64,000 bases of DNA from Palsa-504 sp963834685 (GCA_963834685.1 CAWICW010000024.1:1-64000); one strand, 5' to 3'; positions 35,590 to 44,682 are shown, counted from the first letter of the stretch. The notes: generated by a model not told the origin, from the sequence alone. A program made the numbers and translations.

Positions 35590-36690
35590 CTAGCCGACGA
35601 CGAGCAGCTCTCGCGGAGTGTTGTTGAGCCGCTCGCAGCCGCTGGCGGTACAGACCACGATGTCCTCGATCCGCGCCCCGTTCGGGCCGGGGTAGATCCC
35701 GGGCTCCACCGAGAACGCCATGCCCGGCTCGAGCACCTCGCCGTTGCCGGCCACAATGTACGGGTCCTCGTGCGCCTCCAGCCCGATCCCGTGCCCGGTC
35801 CGGTGGAAGAACGCGTCACCGTACCCGGCCACGGTGATCGGCTCGCGCGCGGCGGCGTCGATCGACTCCGCCGTCACCCCCGGACGCACCGCGGCGCAGG
35901 CGGCCTCCTGGGCGTCGTAGAGCACCTTGTAGTAGGCGGCGAACTCGGCGGGCGGCTCGCCGATCGCGTAGGTCCGGGTGCTGTCCGAGCAGTATCCGGA
36001 CGGCATCGTGCCGCCGATGTCCACGACCACCGCGTCGCCGGGCTCCAGGACCCGGTCCGACACCTCGTGGTGCGGGCTGGCGGCGTTAGGCCCGGAGGCC
36101 ACGATCACGAAGTCCACCGTGGCGTGCCCCTCAGCCAGGATGGCCTCGGTGATCGCCGAGCCCACCTGGCGCTCGGTCAGCCCGGGCCGCAGCCAGCCGG
36201 GGACCCGCGCGTGCACCCGGTCGATGGCCTCCCCCGCCTCGCGCAGCGCCGCGACCTCGGCGGGAGTCTTCCTGATCCGCAGCGGCCGCAGCGCGCCGCT
36301 GGCCAGCCCCTGCCGCACGCCGGGCAGTGCGTCACGGAACCTCAGCACGAACAGGGCCCACATCCGGTCGGACACGCCGACGGCCGAGACGCTCCCGAGC
36401 AGGCCGCCCACCATGGCGAACGGGTCTGCTGTTTCCTCCCAGGCGACGATCTCCAGGCCGAGCGAGCCGGCCGGGGAGGCCTGCGCGGCGGGCAGCTCCA
36501 GCCGCGGCACGAACAGCGCCGGGTCGCCCTGCGCCGGGACGACCAGGCAGGTCAGGCGTTCCAGCTGCTTGGCGTCGTAGCCGGTGACGTAGCGCAGGTC
36601 CGGGCCGGGGGTCAGCAGCACGGCGTCCAGGCCGACGGCGCGCACGGAGTCGCGGACGAGTTCGAGGCGGCTGGCGGGGTACAGTTCCAC
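35590..36690 (-). CDS. M24-family Xaa-Pro aminopeptidase/dipeptidase
   Basis: A 366-residue metallopeptidase with the creatinase-like N-terminal domain and pita-bread catalytic domain. All five metal ligands are visible: Asp in VVVDIGGT, Asp in CSDSTRT, His in RTGHGIGLEAHEDP, Glu in AFSVEPGIY and Glu in ARIEDIVV. It should cleave peptide bonds before proline using two divalent metal ions, in the cytoplasm. It ends a same-strand run with the 5'-3' exonuclease (9 bp away), but no shared pathway is evident. Confidence 0.92.
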   Translation of the reverse strand: MELYPASRLELVRDSVRAVGLDAVLLTPGPDLRYVTGYDAKQLERLTCLVVPAQGDPALFVPRLELPAAQASPAGSLGLEIVAWEETADPFAMVGGLLGSVSAVGVSDRMWALFVLRFRDALPGVRQGLASGALRPLRIRKTPAEVAALREAGEAIDRVHARVPGWLRPGLTERQVGSAITEAILAEGHATVDFVIVASGPNAASPHHEVSDRVLEPGDAVVVDIGGTMPSGYCSDSTRTYAIGEPPAEFAAYYKVLYDAQEAACAAVRPGVTAESIDAAAREPITVAGYGDAFFHRTGHGIGLEAHEDPYIVAGNGEVLEPGMAFSVEPGIYPGPNGARIEDIVVCTASGCERLNNTPRELLVVG

Positions 36691-36699
36691 GACTCCACC

Positions 36700-37605
36700 C
36701 TAAGACCGGGACACGGCGCTGAGAAACCGGCTCAGGGACGAGCCCAGTCCCCACCGCTCGCCGAGCTCCTTCAGCTCGTCGGCATCTGGCGGCACGGCGG
36801 GCAGCTGCCCGTTAACCGGGGGCAGCGGCGCGTTGTCCGCCACCTTGACGACCGACATGGCGATGTCCAGGTAGCCGCGGGCCTTCTCGAGCTTCTCCCG
36901 GCTGCCCCGCGGAAACCCGCCGTGCCCGGCGTCCAGCGCGGTGGTGATGCCCTCCACGCTGCCGAACGCCCGGATCAGCGCGCCCGCGGTCTTCTCCCCC
37001 ACGCCCGGCACGCCGGGCAGGCCGTCGCTCGGGTCGCCGCGCAGCGCGGCGAAGTCGGCGTACGCGCGGCCCGGGATGTCGTACTTGGCGCTCACCGCCG
37101 CCTCGTCGATCACGTCGAGGTTGAGCAGGCCGCGGACGGTGTAGATGACCCGGATACCGCGGGCGTCGTCGACCAGCTGGAACAGGTCCCGGTCGCCGGT
37201 CACCACGTCGACCGGGTCGGGTGAGCGGGCGGCCAGGGTGCCGATCACGTCATCAGCCTCGAACCCCGGCTGCCCGGCGATGACCAGCCCCGAGGCCAGC
37301 AACACCTCCTCGATCAGCGGGACCTGCGCGGCCAGCGCGGCCGGGACCTCCTCGCCGCCGTCGGCGGCCAGGCGGTGCGCCTTGTAGGAGGGCACAGCCG
37401 CGACCCGGAAGGCCGGCCGCCAGTCCGCATCCCAGCACGCGACGAGCCGCGCTGGTTGCCGGGCCCGGACCAGCCGGGTGATCATGTCGAGCAGTCCGCG
37501 CACGGCGTTGACTGGCGTGCCGTCCGGTGCCCGGACCGTATCCGGGACCCCGAAGAACGCCCGGAAGTACAGCGAGGCCGTATCCAGCAACATCAGCGAG
37601 CCCAC
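36700..37605 (-). CDS. 5'-3' exonuclease (DNA polymerase I-like, stand-alone)
   Basis: A 301-residue PIN/FEN-like nuclease equivalent to the N-terminal domain of DNA polymerase I. Acidic metal ligands are in LMLLDTASLYFRAFFG, ACWDADWRPAFR, FEADDVIG and VVTGDRDLFQLVDD. The helix-hairpin-helix DGLPGVPGVGEKTAGALI binds DNA backbone. It probably helps remove primers or flaps during replication and repair. Confidence 0.92.
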   Translation of the reverse strand: MGSLMLLDTASLYFRAFFGVPDTVRAPDGTPVNAVRGLLDMITRLVRARQPARLVACWDADWRPAFRVAAVPSYKAHRLAADGGEEVPAALAAQVPLIEEVLLASGLVIAGQPGFEADDVIGTLAARSPDPVDVVTGDRDLFQLVDDARGIRVIYTVRGLLNLDVIDEAAVSAKYDIPGRAYADFAALRGDPSDGLPGVPGVGEKTAGALIRAFGSVEGITTALDAGHGGFPRGSREKLEKARGYLDIAMSVVKVADNAPLPPVNGQLPAVPPDADELKELGERWGLGSSLSRFLSAVSRS

Positions 37606-37635
37606 GCTGCCATCCTGCCACGCTGGCCAGTCGGC

Positions 37636-38196
37636 TCAGGACAACAGTACGACCTTGCCGTCCACGATCCTGATCTGTTTCTTGGGCAGCGGGCTGGGCG
37701 CCGGACCGGCCACCACCGCGCCGTTGGTGATCTTGAACCGGCTGCCGTGGCAGGGACAGTCGATGGTGCCGCCGGTCACCTCGTTGACCACGCAGCCCAC
37801 GTGCGTGCACACCGCGCTGAACGCCCGGTACTGCCCGCGGGCGGGCTGAGTCACCACCACCCGCGCCGCGGTGAAGATCGTGCCGCCGCCCACCGGGATC
37901 GCCCCCGCGGCGCCGAGCACCACCTCTTTGGCCGCGGGCGCCTGCTTCGGCGCGGCGCTGCTCGGCATCGGGCCCGTCGATGCCGGGCCGGCTGAGGGGC
38001 CCATGGCCATGGCCGACGGCGCCGCGGCGCCCTGCGGCGGCACCCCGGCCTCGTCGGCGGCGTAGGGCACGGCCGCAGTGCTGCAGCCGGCCAGCGTTCC
38101 GCCCAGGCCCGCCAGGCCCACCGCGCCGAGCAGCACCCCGCGCCGGGTCGGCTGGGACTCCCCCTGCCGAGATCTGGCAGTACCCATCTCCGGCAT
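37636..38196 (-). CDS. Tat-exported Rieske 2Fe-2S protein
   Basis: A 186-residue protein. The N-terminus has a twin-arginine-type signal (PTRRGVLLGAVGLAGLGGTL) followed by AGCS, so it may also be lipidated. An Ala/Pro/Ser linker leads to the Rieske domain, with the cluster-binding CTHVGC and CPCHGS motifs intact. Start ATG 38196 follows GAAGGA. Such stand-alone actinobacterial Rieske lipoproteins are thought to serve in extracellular electron transfer; the partner is not in this window. Confidence 0.92.
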   Translation of the reverse strand: MPEMGTARSRQGESQPTRRGVLLGAVGLAGLGGTLAGCSTAAVPYAADEAGVPPQGAAAPSAMAMGPSAGPASTGPMPSSAAPKQAPAAKEVVLGAAGAIPVGGGTIFTAARVVVTQPARGQYRAFSAVCTHVGCVVNEVTGGTIDCPCHGSRFKITNGAVVAGPAPSPLPKKQIRIVDGKVVLLS

Positions 38197-38306
38197 CGAC
38201 CGTCCTTCGCTCGTCCGAGTGGAAATCCCCGCGGATCCACTCTGGCGGACCGCGGCGTGACCACGCCCGGTGACGGCCGGTCTTGTAATGGCCCCGTAAG
38301 CCTCCG

Positions 38307-38579
38307 TTAAGGCTGGGTGGGCGTAGGCAGTCCGGGCGTGCTCTCGGGCCAGCGGGCGACCAGCGCGCGGATCCGGTCCGCAGCCTGCGGCAGGGTCAGG
38401 CCACGGCCGACCGCCACCCCCAGCAGGTAGGCGGTCAGCGGGGCGGCCGGCCGGTCCACGGCGTGGGCCACGTCCCGCGCCAGGTCCAGCACGGCCTTGG
38501 TCTCCGCGGTGCTCAGCGGGCCCGGATCGAGCCCGAGGTCACCGCCGACCGCCGCCGTCCACTGCTCCAGGATGCTCAT
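38307..38579 (-). CDS. DUF6457-type small protein
   Basis: A 90-residue helical protein matching the short domain (DUF6457) that in many actinobacteria sits beside or is fused to the molybdenum-cofactor nucleotidyltransferase MobA. The core is LEQWTAAVGGDLGLD and LDLARDVAHAVDRPAAPLTA, ending with a Pro/Thr tail. Here mobA lies 1.1 kb away with a CDF transporter gene in between, so the pair looks separated. A role in molybdenum cofactor maturation is inferred from that association only. Confidence 0.7.
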   Translation of the reverse strand: MSILEQWTAAVGGDLGLDPGPLSTAETKAVLDLARDVAHAVDRPAAPLTAYLLGVAVGRGLTLPQAADRIRALVARWPESTPGLPTPTQP

Positions 38580-38705
38580 GACCGTCAGCCTAGGGCCCGG
38601 GCAGCGTAGAGCCCAGGTTCAGGGCAGCAGCTCGCCGTCGGCCCGCAGGACCTGGCCGGTCGCTGCCTTTTAGAGATCCTCGATCGCTGAAGATATCGTC
38701 AGACC

Positions 38706-39689
38706 GTGAGGGGAACCGATCGGCACGAGCACGGCCCGGCGCCCGGCGCGGACGCGCGCTGGCTGTCCGGCGCGCTCGCGCTGATCCTGGCCTTCATGGC
38801 CGGCGAGGTGGTGGCGGGCCTGGCCGCGCACTCGCTGGCGCTGATCTCCGACGCCGCGCACATGCTGACCGACGCCGCGTCGATCGCGCTGGTGCTCGTC
38901 ACCGCGCGGCTGGCCGCGCGGCCACCGATGGGCGGGTACACCTACGGGCTGAAGCGCGCCGAGATCCTGTCCGCCCAGGCCAACGGGATTACCCTGGTCC
39001 TGCTCGCGATCTGGCTCGGCTACACGGCGATCCGCCGTCTGGTGACGCCGCCCGTCGTGAACGGCGGGACGGTACTCGGCGTGGCGCTGGCCGGCGTCGC
39101 GGTGAACGTCGCCGCGGCGATGCTCATCGCGCGCGCCGGGGGCCGCGGCCAGCCGCGCAGCCTCAACCTGGCGGGCGCGTTCAAGCACGTCGTCACCGAC
39201 CTGTACGCGTTCATCGCCACGGCGGTGGCCGGGCTGGTCATCCTGGTGGCCGGGTTCTACCGGGCCGATGCGATCGCCACTATGGTCGTGGTGGTGCTGA
39301 TGCTGCAGGCGGGATCCGGGTTGCTCAAGGACTCGGGGCGGATCTTCCTCGAGGCCGCGCCGGCCGGGCTGCCGCCCGCCGCCGTGGGCGCGGCGATGGC
39401 CGACCGGCCGCATGTGTGCGAGGTCCACGACCTGCACATCTGGGAGATCACCTCGGGCCTGCCCGCCGCTTCCGCACACGTGCTGGTCGCGCCGGGCTCG
39501 GACTGCCACGCGGTGCGGGCCGACCTCGAGGCCTTCCTGTCCCGCGAGTACGGCATCACCCACGCGACCCTCCAGGTCGACCACGCGGCCTCGCCGTCCA
39601 GCCCGGCCGCGGTGGTCCGGGGCGTCCCTGAGGCCGAACCGCACTGTGACGACGCGCACGGCCCCGCCTACCGCCCCGGCGACGCATAA
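38706..39689 (+). CDS. Cation diffusion facilitator (Zn2+/Co2+ efflux)
   Basis: A 327-residue CDF transporter with six transmembrane helices. The metal-site motif on helix 2 is HSLALISDAAHMLTD and its helix 5 partner is FKHVVTDLYAFIAT, giving the H/D-x3-D pairs typical of the Zn-CDF (CzcD/ZitB) group. The cytoplasmic C-terminal domain contains EVHDLHIWEITSG, the dimeric metal-sensing fold. It should export zinc or related divalent ions in exchange for protons. Start GTG 38706. It is convergent with mobA, leaving three bases between them. Confidence 0.92.
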   Translation: MRGTDRHEHGPAPGADARWLSGALALILAFMAGEVVAGLAAHSLALISDAAHMLTDAASIALVLVTARLAARPPMGGYTYGLKRAEILSAQANGITLVLLAIWLGYTAIRRLVTPPVVNGGTVLGVALAGVAVNVAAAMLIARAGGRGQPRSLNLAGAFKHVVTDLYAFIATAVAGLVILVAGFYRADAIATMVVVVLMLQAGSGLLKDSGRIFLEAAPAGLPPAAVGAAMADRPHVCEVHDLHIWEITSGLPAASAHVLVAPGSDCHAVRADLEAFLSREYGITHATLQVDHAASPSSPAAVVRGVPEAEPHCDDAHGPAYRPGDA

Positions 39690-39692
39690 CGG

Positions 39693-40307
39693 CTACGGCG
39701 CCCAGCCGCGCGCCCGGTCCAGGTCCTCGGGCGTGTCACAGTCCAGCCAGGGCGGCGGCTCGCCCGGCGCGGGGGCCAGGCGGACCAGGACCGGAGCGAG
39801 CGGGCCGAGCAGGCCGCCCAGCGAGGTCCCCTGGTAGCCGACCACCGCGCGCCGCAGGATCTGCGTCTGCCAGCAGCCGGCCAGCCACTGCGGCCGCCCC
39901 GCTTCGTCGGCGAGCACCGCGCCGTGCCGCCCGGCGGCTGCCCGGTGCAGCGCGGCGAGATGAGCGGGCCGCAGGAACGGCAGGTCGGCGGCGAGCACCG
40001 CCACCCAGGGCGGCGACGCCTCGGCGAGCCCTCGCCGCAGCGCGGGTACCGGCCCGGCGCCCGGCGGCTCCTCGCAGGCGAACGACACCCCGTCCAGTCC
40101 GGGTCTCTCCGGCCCGACCACGACGATCTGCCGGGCCCCGGCCTCGGTCCCGGCCGCCACTACCGCGCCGATGAGAGTGCGGCCGCCGACTACCAGGCCG
40201 GGCTTATCACGCCCGCCGAGCCTGGTCCCCCTGCCGCCAGCGAGAATAATCACGCCGAACGGACCCGGGCTCACACGGTCGTCGCCCGTTCGAGCCGCGG
40301 GTGGCAT
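39693..40307 (-). CDS. mobA: Molybdenum cofactor guanylyltransferase MobA
   Basis: A 204-residue nucleotidyltransferase. The GTP-binding signature LAGGRGTRLGGRDKPGL is near the N-terminus and the metal-binding acidic motif is AVLAADLPFLRPAHL. It would attach GMP to molybdopterin to give the bis-MGD cofactor of formate dehydrogenase or nitrate reductase families. It follows moaA by 18 bp in the same direction, forming a small Moco unit. An internal GTG (VSPGPFG) is an alternative start. Confidence 0.88.
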   Translation of the reverse strand: MPPAARTGDDRVSPGPFGVIILAGGRGTRLGGRDKPGLVVGGRTLIGAVVAAGTEAGARQIVVVGPERPGLDGVSFACEEPPGAGPVPALRRGLAEASPPWVAVLAADLPFLRPAHLAALHRAAAGRHGAVLADEAGRPQWLAGCWQTQILRRAVVGYQGTSLGGLLGPLAPVLVRLAPAPGEPPPWLDCDTPEDLDRARGWAP

Positions 40308-40325
40308 CGCGCCGGCAACCGCTAG

Positions 40326-41315
40326 TCAGCCGCCGATGGCGGACATGGGGCGGTCAGGCTGCAGGAAAGACGGGTCGTTGATGCCGTGGCCCGGCAGCTT
40401 CACCGCGACCGCCCGCCGCCACCGGTCCGCGAGGTCGGCGTCGCTCGCGCCCGCCCGCAGCGGGTTGCGCAGGTCGCTCTCGGTCCGGGCGAACAGGCAG
40501 TTCCTCACCTGGCCGTCGGCGGTCAGCCGGACCCGGTCGCAGTTGCCGCAGAACGGCCGGGTGACCGAGGCGATCACGCCGACCCGGGCCGGGCCGCCGT
40601 CCACCAGGAACGCCTCGGCGGGCGTCGAGCCGCGCTTATGCGGGTCGTCGGGGGTAAGAGAGAACTCGCGGCCGAGCGCGGCCAGGATCTCGTCCGCGGT
40701 CACCATCTCGGCGCGCTTCCAGCCGTGCTGCGCGTCCAGCGGCATCTGCTCGATGAAGCGCAGCTCGTAGCCGTGATCGAGGCAGAACCGCAGCAGCGGC
40801 GCGGCCTCGTCGTCGTTGAGGTCGCGCATCAGCACCGCGTTGACCTTGACCGGGGTCAGGCCCGCCTCGGCCGCGGCGGCCAGTCCGTCCAGCACGTCGG
40901 GCATCCGGTCCCGCCGGGCCAGCTTGCGGAACGTCTCCGGCCGCAGCGTGTCCAGCGACACGTTGATCCGGTCGAGCCCGGCGGCGTGCAGCGCCGCCGC
41001 GGTGCGGGCGAGGCCGATCGCGTTGGTGGTGAGCGAGATCTCCGGGCGCGGGTCCAGCTCCGCGGTCCGCGCGATGATCCGGGCCAGGCCCCGGCGCAGC
41101 AACGGCTCGCCGCCGGTGAACCGGACCTCGCGGACGCCGAGCAGTTCGACCGCGACCCGGATCAGCCGCACCACCTCGTCGTCGGTGAGCAGCTCGGGCG
41201 AGGGCAGCCAGTCGAGTCCTTCGGGCGGCATGCAGTACGCGCACCGCAGGTTGCACCGATCGGTGAGCGACACGCGCAGATCGGTTGCGACCCGACCGAA
41301 GGAGTCAGCCAGCAT
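40326..41315 (-). CDS. moaA: GTP 3',8-cyclase MoaA
   Basis: A 329-residue radical SAM enzyme, first step of molybdopterin synthesis. It has the N-terminal 4Fe-4S motif CNLRCAYC, the SAM-binding stretch VRFTGGEPLLR and a second C-terminal cluster motif CGNCDRVRLTADGQVRNC. The C-terminal Gly-Gly (MSAIGG), needed for activity in this family, is intact. It acts in the cytoplasm together with MoaC, which is not in the window. Confidence 0.95.
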   Translation of the reverse strand: MLADSFGRVATDLRVSLTDRCNLRCAYCMPPEGLDWLPSPELLTDDEVVRLIRVAVELLGVREVRFTGGEPLLRRGLARIIARTAELDPRPEISLTTNAIGLARTAAALHAAGLDRINVSLDTLRPETFRKLARRDRMPDVLDGLAAAAEAGLTPVKVNAVLMRDLNDDEAAPLLRFCLDHGYELRFIEQMPLDAQHGWKRAEMVTADEILAALGREFSLTPDDPHKRGSTPAEAFLVDGGPARVGVIASVTRPFCGNCDRVRLTADGQVRNCLFARTESDLRNPLRAGASDADLADRWRRAVAVKLPGHGINDPSFLQPDRPMSAIGG

Positions 41316-41353
41316 CGCCCTAGCCTATGCGCACTATCGGTCCCGGCTGATGC

Positions 41354-41779
41354 TTACCGGCGGACCATGCCGTAGGCGCGTTCGGCCCGGATGCTGACGA
41401 CCAGCCGCCGGTCGCGGACCATGGCCGTTCGGTAGTCGTCCCAGTCAGGGTGTTCGCCCTGCACCGCGCGGTACAGGTCGATCAGTTCCTCGACGGCCGC
41501 GTCATCCGGATCGCGGGCCACCGCCGACAGTTCGGCGTGCCCGTCGACCACGACGTAGGACCAGAAGTCACCGCTGGTGACGTGGAAGCTGGCCCGCGGG
41601 TCGCGGCGCAGGTTGGCCGTCTTGGCCCGGTCGTCAGTGGTGGAGATCCGGATGGTCTGGGTCCCCGCGTCCCAGCCGTAGTTCACGTTGGACAGCTGCG
41701 GCCACCCGTCTTTCCTGAGGGTGACCAGCACGCCCCGGCGCTGCGCGCCGATCAGCTCGGCAAACCCGTCCTCGATCAT
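41354..41779 (-). CDS. PPOX-class F420-dependent oxidoreductase
   Basis: A 141-residue split-barrel flavin/deazaflavin reductase. Family markers are RRGVLVTLRKDGWPQLSNVN, IRISTTDDRAKTANLRRDPR and the C-terminal RDRRLVVSIRAERAYGMVRR, which place it in the actinobacterial TIGR03618-like F420-binding group. Such enzymes reduce enones or quinones with reduced F420. It points away from the small gene at 41785, sharing a six-base divergent gap. Confidence 0.88.
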   Translation of the reverse strand: MIEDGFAELIGAQRRGVLVTLRKDGWPQLSNVNYGWDAGTQTIRISTTDDRAKTANLRRDPRASFHVTSGDFWSYVVVDGHAELSAVARDPDDAAVEELIDLYRAVQGEHPDWDDYRTAMVRDRRLVVSIRAERAYGMVRR

Positions 41780-41784
41780 GCCCC

Positions 41785-42078
41785 GTGAACAACATCCGTC
41801 TCTGCGATGTTCCGGTCCGCCCCGACGGCGCGCCGTTCGACCCGTGGGCCCGGGTGCACACCCGGCTGGGAGCCCGGATCGGGCCGGCCATCCCCCGCTC
41901 CCTGCACATCACCGGTACGGTCGGCGAGTGGGAGGCCTGGACCCGCATGGCGTTCCCGGAAACCGGGAACTACGTGTTTCCCGCGGGCCTGGCCCCGGTG
42001 TACATCGACCGGGACTGCGACCTCGGCGAGTACTGGGAACCGAACGTCTGGATCATCCATCAGGCGCGCCGCGGATAA
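41785..42078 (+). CDS. Conserved small protein, unknown function
   Basis: A 97-residue protein starting at GTG. It has the well-preserved pattern FDPWARVHTRLGARIGPAIP, then SLHITGTVGEWEAWTRMAFP, then GNYVFPAGLAPVYIDRDCDL and EYWEPNVWIIH. This reads like a small globular domain rich in aromatic residues. I recognise the pattern from actinobacterial hypothetical proteins (some describe it as an acetyltransferase-associated module) but cannot assign a role. The stop overlaps the frame of the next gene. Confidence 0.7.
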   Translation: MNNIRLCDVPVRPDGAPFDPWARVHTRLGARIGPAIPRSLHITGTVGEWEAWTRMAFPETGNYVFPAGLAPVYIDRDCDLGEYWEPNVWIIHQARRG

Positions 42079-42104
42079 TGGCGGCCTGGAAGGGAGGAGT
42101 GCAG

Positions 42105-42530
42105 GTGACCTCGACTGATATCCCGTCGCTGCTGCGGCGCGGGGCCACGGCCGTGGCGGCCGGGCGGGTGGCGCTCGGCGTGACCGCCCTGGCCTGGCCG
42201 GCGGTCCCGGCCCGCCCGTGGGTGGGCGCGGCCGCGGATGACGTGGCGGCCCGGGTGTTCGGGCGCGCGCTGGGCGCGCGGGATCTCGCCCTGGGCCTCG
42301 GCGCGCTGGCCGCCCTGCAGGGCCCGGCGGCCGAAGCCGGATCGGCTCGCGCCTGGGTCGCCGCAGGCGCACTGTCGGACGCGCTGGACGTGGTGACCAG
42401 CCTGGCCTCGTGGCGCGAGCTGCCGCGGGTGACCCGGTGGCTGGTCGCGGCCTCGGCCGGCGGCGCGGCCCTGGTCGGCGCGGCCGGGGCTCTGGTCGCC
42501 GACCGCGCCTCGCCGAGCCCGGATCGCTAG
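42105..42530 (+). CDS. Small hydrophobic membrane-associated protein, unknown function
   Basis: A 141-residue Ala-rich protein with three to four hydrophobic helices (GRVALGVTALAWPAVP, FGRALGARDLALGLGALAAL, VAASAGGAALVGAAGALVA) and the recurrent motif GRALGARDLALG. I place the start at GTG 42105 behind GGAGGAG. An upstream ATG (42078) overlaps the preceding stop and has no better signal. Small actinobacterial membrane proteins with GxRxxALG motifs are common; no function is known. Confidence 0.6.
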   Translation: MTSTDIPSLLRRGATAVAAGRVALGVTALAWPAVPARPWVGAAADDVAARVFGRALGARDLALGLGALAALQGPAAEAGSARAWVAAGALSDALDVVTSLASWRELPRVTRWLVAASAGGAALVGAAGALVADRASPSPDR

Positions 42531-42617
42531 CCAGGGGCGACCGGCCGCGCCCATGGGTAAGGGCGCGTGGCATCAGGTGCGCTTCCTGCAGGGGCACCTG
42601 GCCATGGAGCGACAGCC

Positions 42618-43589
42618 CTAGCCATCCAGCCAGTGCAGCCAGGCGCCGTGGCCGTCGGTGAAGGCCAGCGCCGTGCGGCCACCGCGGCCGAGCACGAACG
42701 TCCCTTCCCGGAAGGCGGTGAACGGCAGGCCGGGTACGACGCCGGGCGCCTCGTTGGACAACCAGGCGTCGGCCAGGTCGCGGACGGTTCGGGTGAACCG
42801 CTCCCGGTGCTCCGCGGCGACATAGGCCAGCACCGCGGAGTGGTAGATGACCAGGGTGACCCCGGCCGGGGCCCGGGCGGCCAGCGCGGGCAGGTCGGTG
42901 AGCAGGTCACCGCGGTAGACCGGCGGCGGGTCGCGGCGGGCGGCGGCGATCGCGGCGGCGAGCCGGTCCTCGCGGTCGCTTTCCCCGGGCCAGACCAGGC
43001 AGGACAGCCAGCGGACGTCGTCCTCGCGGGTGACATCCAGCGGGTTGAGGTCGAGCCCGGCCCGCCAGGCGATGGCCGGCAGCCGGGCTGGCAGCGGCAC
43101 CGGCCCGCGCACGGCGCAGCGCAGCGTCGGCGCGTCCGGGTCTGAGCCGGCAATCCGGTGGCCGTCGTAGTCGTAGGAGTACCGGTCGAACAGCAGGGTC
43201 AGCCCGGCGCTGGCGCCCACCTCGATCAGCGCCAGCGGGCCGGGCAGTGCGGCGAGCGCGGGCAGCAGGGTGGCGCAGCGGGCGGGTTCGTTCGTCTGGG
43301 TGCGCCGGGCCAGCATCATCCGCGACAGGTCGGCCGCGTTCCGGCGGACCAGGGTCCGCAGCGTGCCGATATCGGGCGGGCCGTCCAGCAGGTACCTGGC
43401 CGTGGCGAACAGCAGGTTGGGCTGGCGCTTGGCCTGCGGCAGCGTGCCGAGGAACTCCAGGATCAGGCCGTCGTCGGCGACCGACGCGGCCAGTGTCTCG
43501 TATACCGGGGAGCGTCCGCGCGCCTCCCGGCCGAACATCCGGTAGTTCTCCGCGGTGCTGCGCCGCGGGTCAAGACCGCCGATGCTCAT
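42618..43589 (-). CDS. DUF2332-family protein
   Basis: A 323-residue protein matching the actinobacterial/proteobacterial DUF2332 family: SPVYETLAASVADDGLILEF, FATARYLLDG, ALIEVGASAGLTLLFDRYSY (a SAM-like glycine-rich loop) and TLVIYHSAVLAYV. The EVGASAG loop after the first beta strand suggests a Rossmann methyltransferase-like fold, but activity has not been established for the family as far as I know. The start ATG 43589 excludes a longer weak frame. Its divergent neighbour is a VOC protein. Confidence 0.85.
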   Translation of the reverse strand: MSIGGLDPRRSTAENYRMFGREARGRSPVYETLAASVADDGLILEFLGTLPQAKRQPNLLFATARYLLDGPPDIGTLRTLVRRNAADLSRMMLARRTQTNEPARCATLLPALAALPGPLALIEVGASAGLTLLFDRYSYDYDGHRIAGSDPDAPTLRCAVRGPVPLPARLPAIAWRAGLDLNPLDVTREDDVRWLSCLVWPGESDREDRLAAAIAAARRDPPPVYRGDLLTDLPALAARAPAGVTLVIYHSAVLAYVAAEHRERFTRTVRDLADAWLSNEAPGVVPGLPFTAFREGTFVLGRGGRTALAFTDGHGAWLHWLDG

Positions 43590-43656
43590 GTCACGGACGC
43601 TACCCCGCGGCCCGGGGCGGTAGCGTCGTCCTGTCCGATGATCACCGGGAGGCCCA

Positions 43657-44391
43657 TTGACCGCCATCCTCGACCACCTCGCCATCGGCACGGCCGCGCT
43701 GACCGACGGCTGGGACCTGTTCGGCGGGATCCTGGGTGGAACGTGGGTCTACGGCGACGGCTCCCCGGGCTTCTGGTGGGGTCAGCTGAGCTACGCCGCG
43801 GGGCCGAAGATCGAGCTGCTTACCCCCACCGGCGGCCCCGACGCGGCCTTCCTGGAGCGCTTCCTGGCCGCGCACGGTGCCGGCCCGCATCACTTCAACT
43901 TCATCGTCAGCGACATCGAGGCCACGCTGGACCGGATCCGGGCCCTCGGCATCGAGCCCGTCGGAGTCAACCTGGATAATCCGAGCTGGAAGGAGGCATT
44001 CCTGCACCCACGCAGCGCCCACGGGATCGTCATCCAGGTCGCCCAACAGGCCGGTGACCCGGACACCCCCGCGCCGCGGGGCCTGCCCGAGCCCGGGCCG
44101 CCGGCCCGCTTCGACCTGATCGTGCACCACGTCAGCGACCTGGACGGCGCGACGCGGCTGTTCCGCGAGGCCCTAGACGGCCAACTCGCCTCCGGTACCG
44201 AGGATGCCGCCGAGCTGACCTGGCCCGGCGGCCGCCGGCTCCGGCTGGTCCGCCAGGACGGCCTGGCCCGCGGCGGGGCGCTGCATCACGTCCGCTTTAC
44301 CCGCGCCCTAGGCAGCTTCGGCGCCGACGACCGGGAGCGCGCGGCCCTGCTGGCCAAGCGGCTCGGCGTGACGGTCGAGCTGGCCGGCTAG
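43657..44391 (+). CDS. VOC-family (glyoxalase-fold) protein, two modules
   Basis: A 244-residue protein with two vicinal-oxygen-chelate modules. The first opens ILDHLAIGTAAL with partner HHFNFIVSDIE; the second opens FDLIVHHVSDLDGATRLF with partner GALHHVRF. The paired His/Glu metal ligands (HLAIG, ELLTP, HFNF, and a Glu near VIQVA) look like the methylmalonyl-CoA epimerase or dioxygenase-like group. TTG start at 43657 directly after a GGGAGG stretch. The substrate is unknown. Confidence 0.82.
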   Translation: MTAILDHLAIGTAALTDGWDLFGGILGGTWVYGDGSPGFWWGQLSYAAGPKIELLTPTGGPDAAFLERFLAAHGAGPHHFNFIVSDIEATLDRIRALGIEPVGVNLDNPSWKEAFLHPRSAHGIVIQVAQQAGDPDTPAPRGLPEPGPPARFDLIVHHVSDLDGATRLFREALDGQLASGTEDAAELTWPGGRRLRLVRQDGLARGGALHHVRFTRALGSFGADDRERAALLAKRLGVTVELAG

Positions 44392-44682
44392 CGCCCCGGA
44401 TCCTTGGTCCCATATCGGTCGGCGGAGGCCAACACTGCGCCAGCACTGTGCCAGCACGGGCTCAGGACGCAGCAGCGGAACGCGGCGCCGAAATCGCCAG
44501 ATGTGACCCCAAGCGCGGCGCCGCACAGTCACGATGGTGTCGGAGGCAGAATCCGCCCAGCCAGGCGGCCTGCGGATCACCAGGCCGGGCGACCAAGTCG
44601 TCCGGGCACGCGCGACGACGATCCCTGCCGCCGGCAAACGGAGGCTCCAGCGGTCGGCCATAAACGACGCGGAAGGATCAGC

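Noticed and set aside
35770..37224. 484-codon plus-strand frame over the M24 peptidase and exonuclease
   Set aside because: Runs antisense across two recognised genes, rich in Gly/Arg/His, no domain.
44392..44682. Plus-strand frame upstream of the lipoprotein start (44404-44682)
   Set aside because: The residues before ATG 44683 are Arg/Pro-rich without a signal and precede a GGAAGGA ribosome-binding site; treated as non-coding leader.
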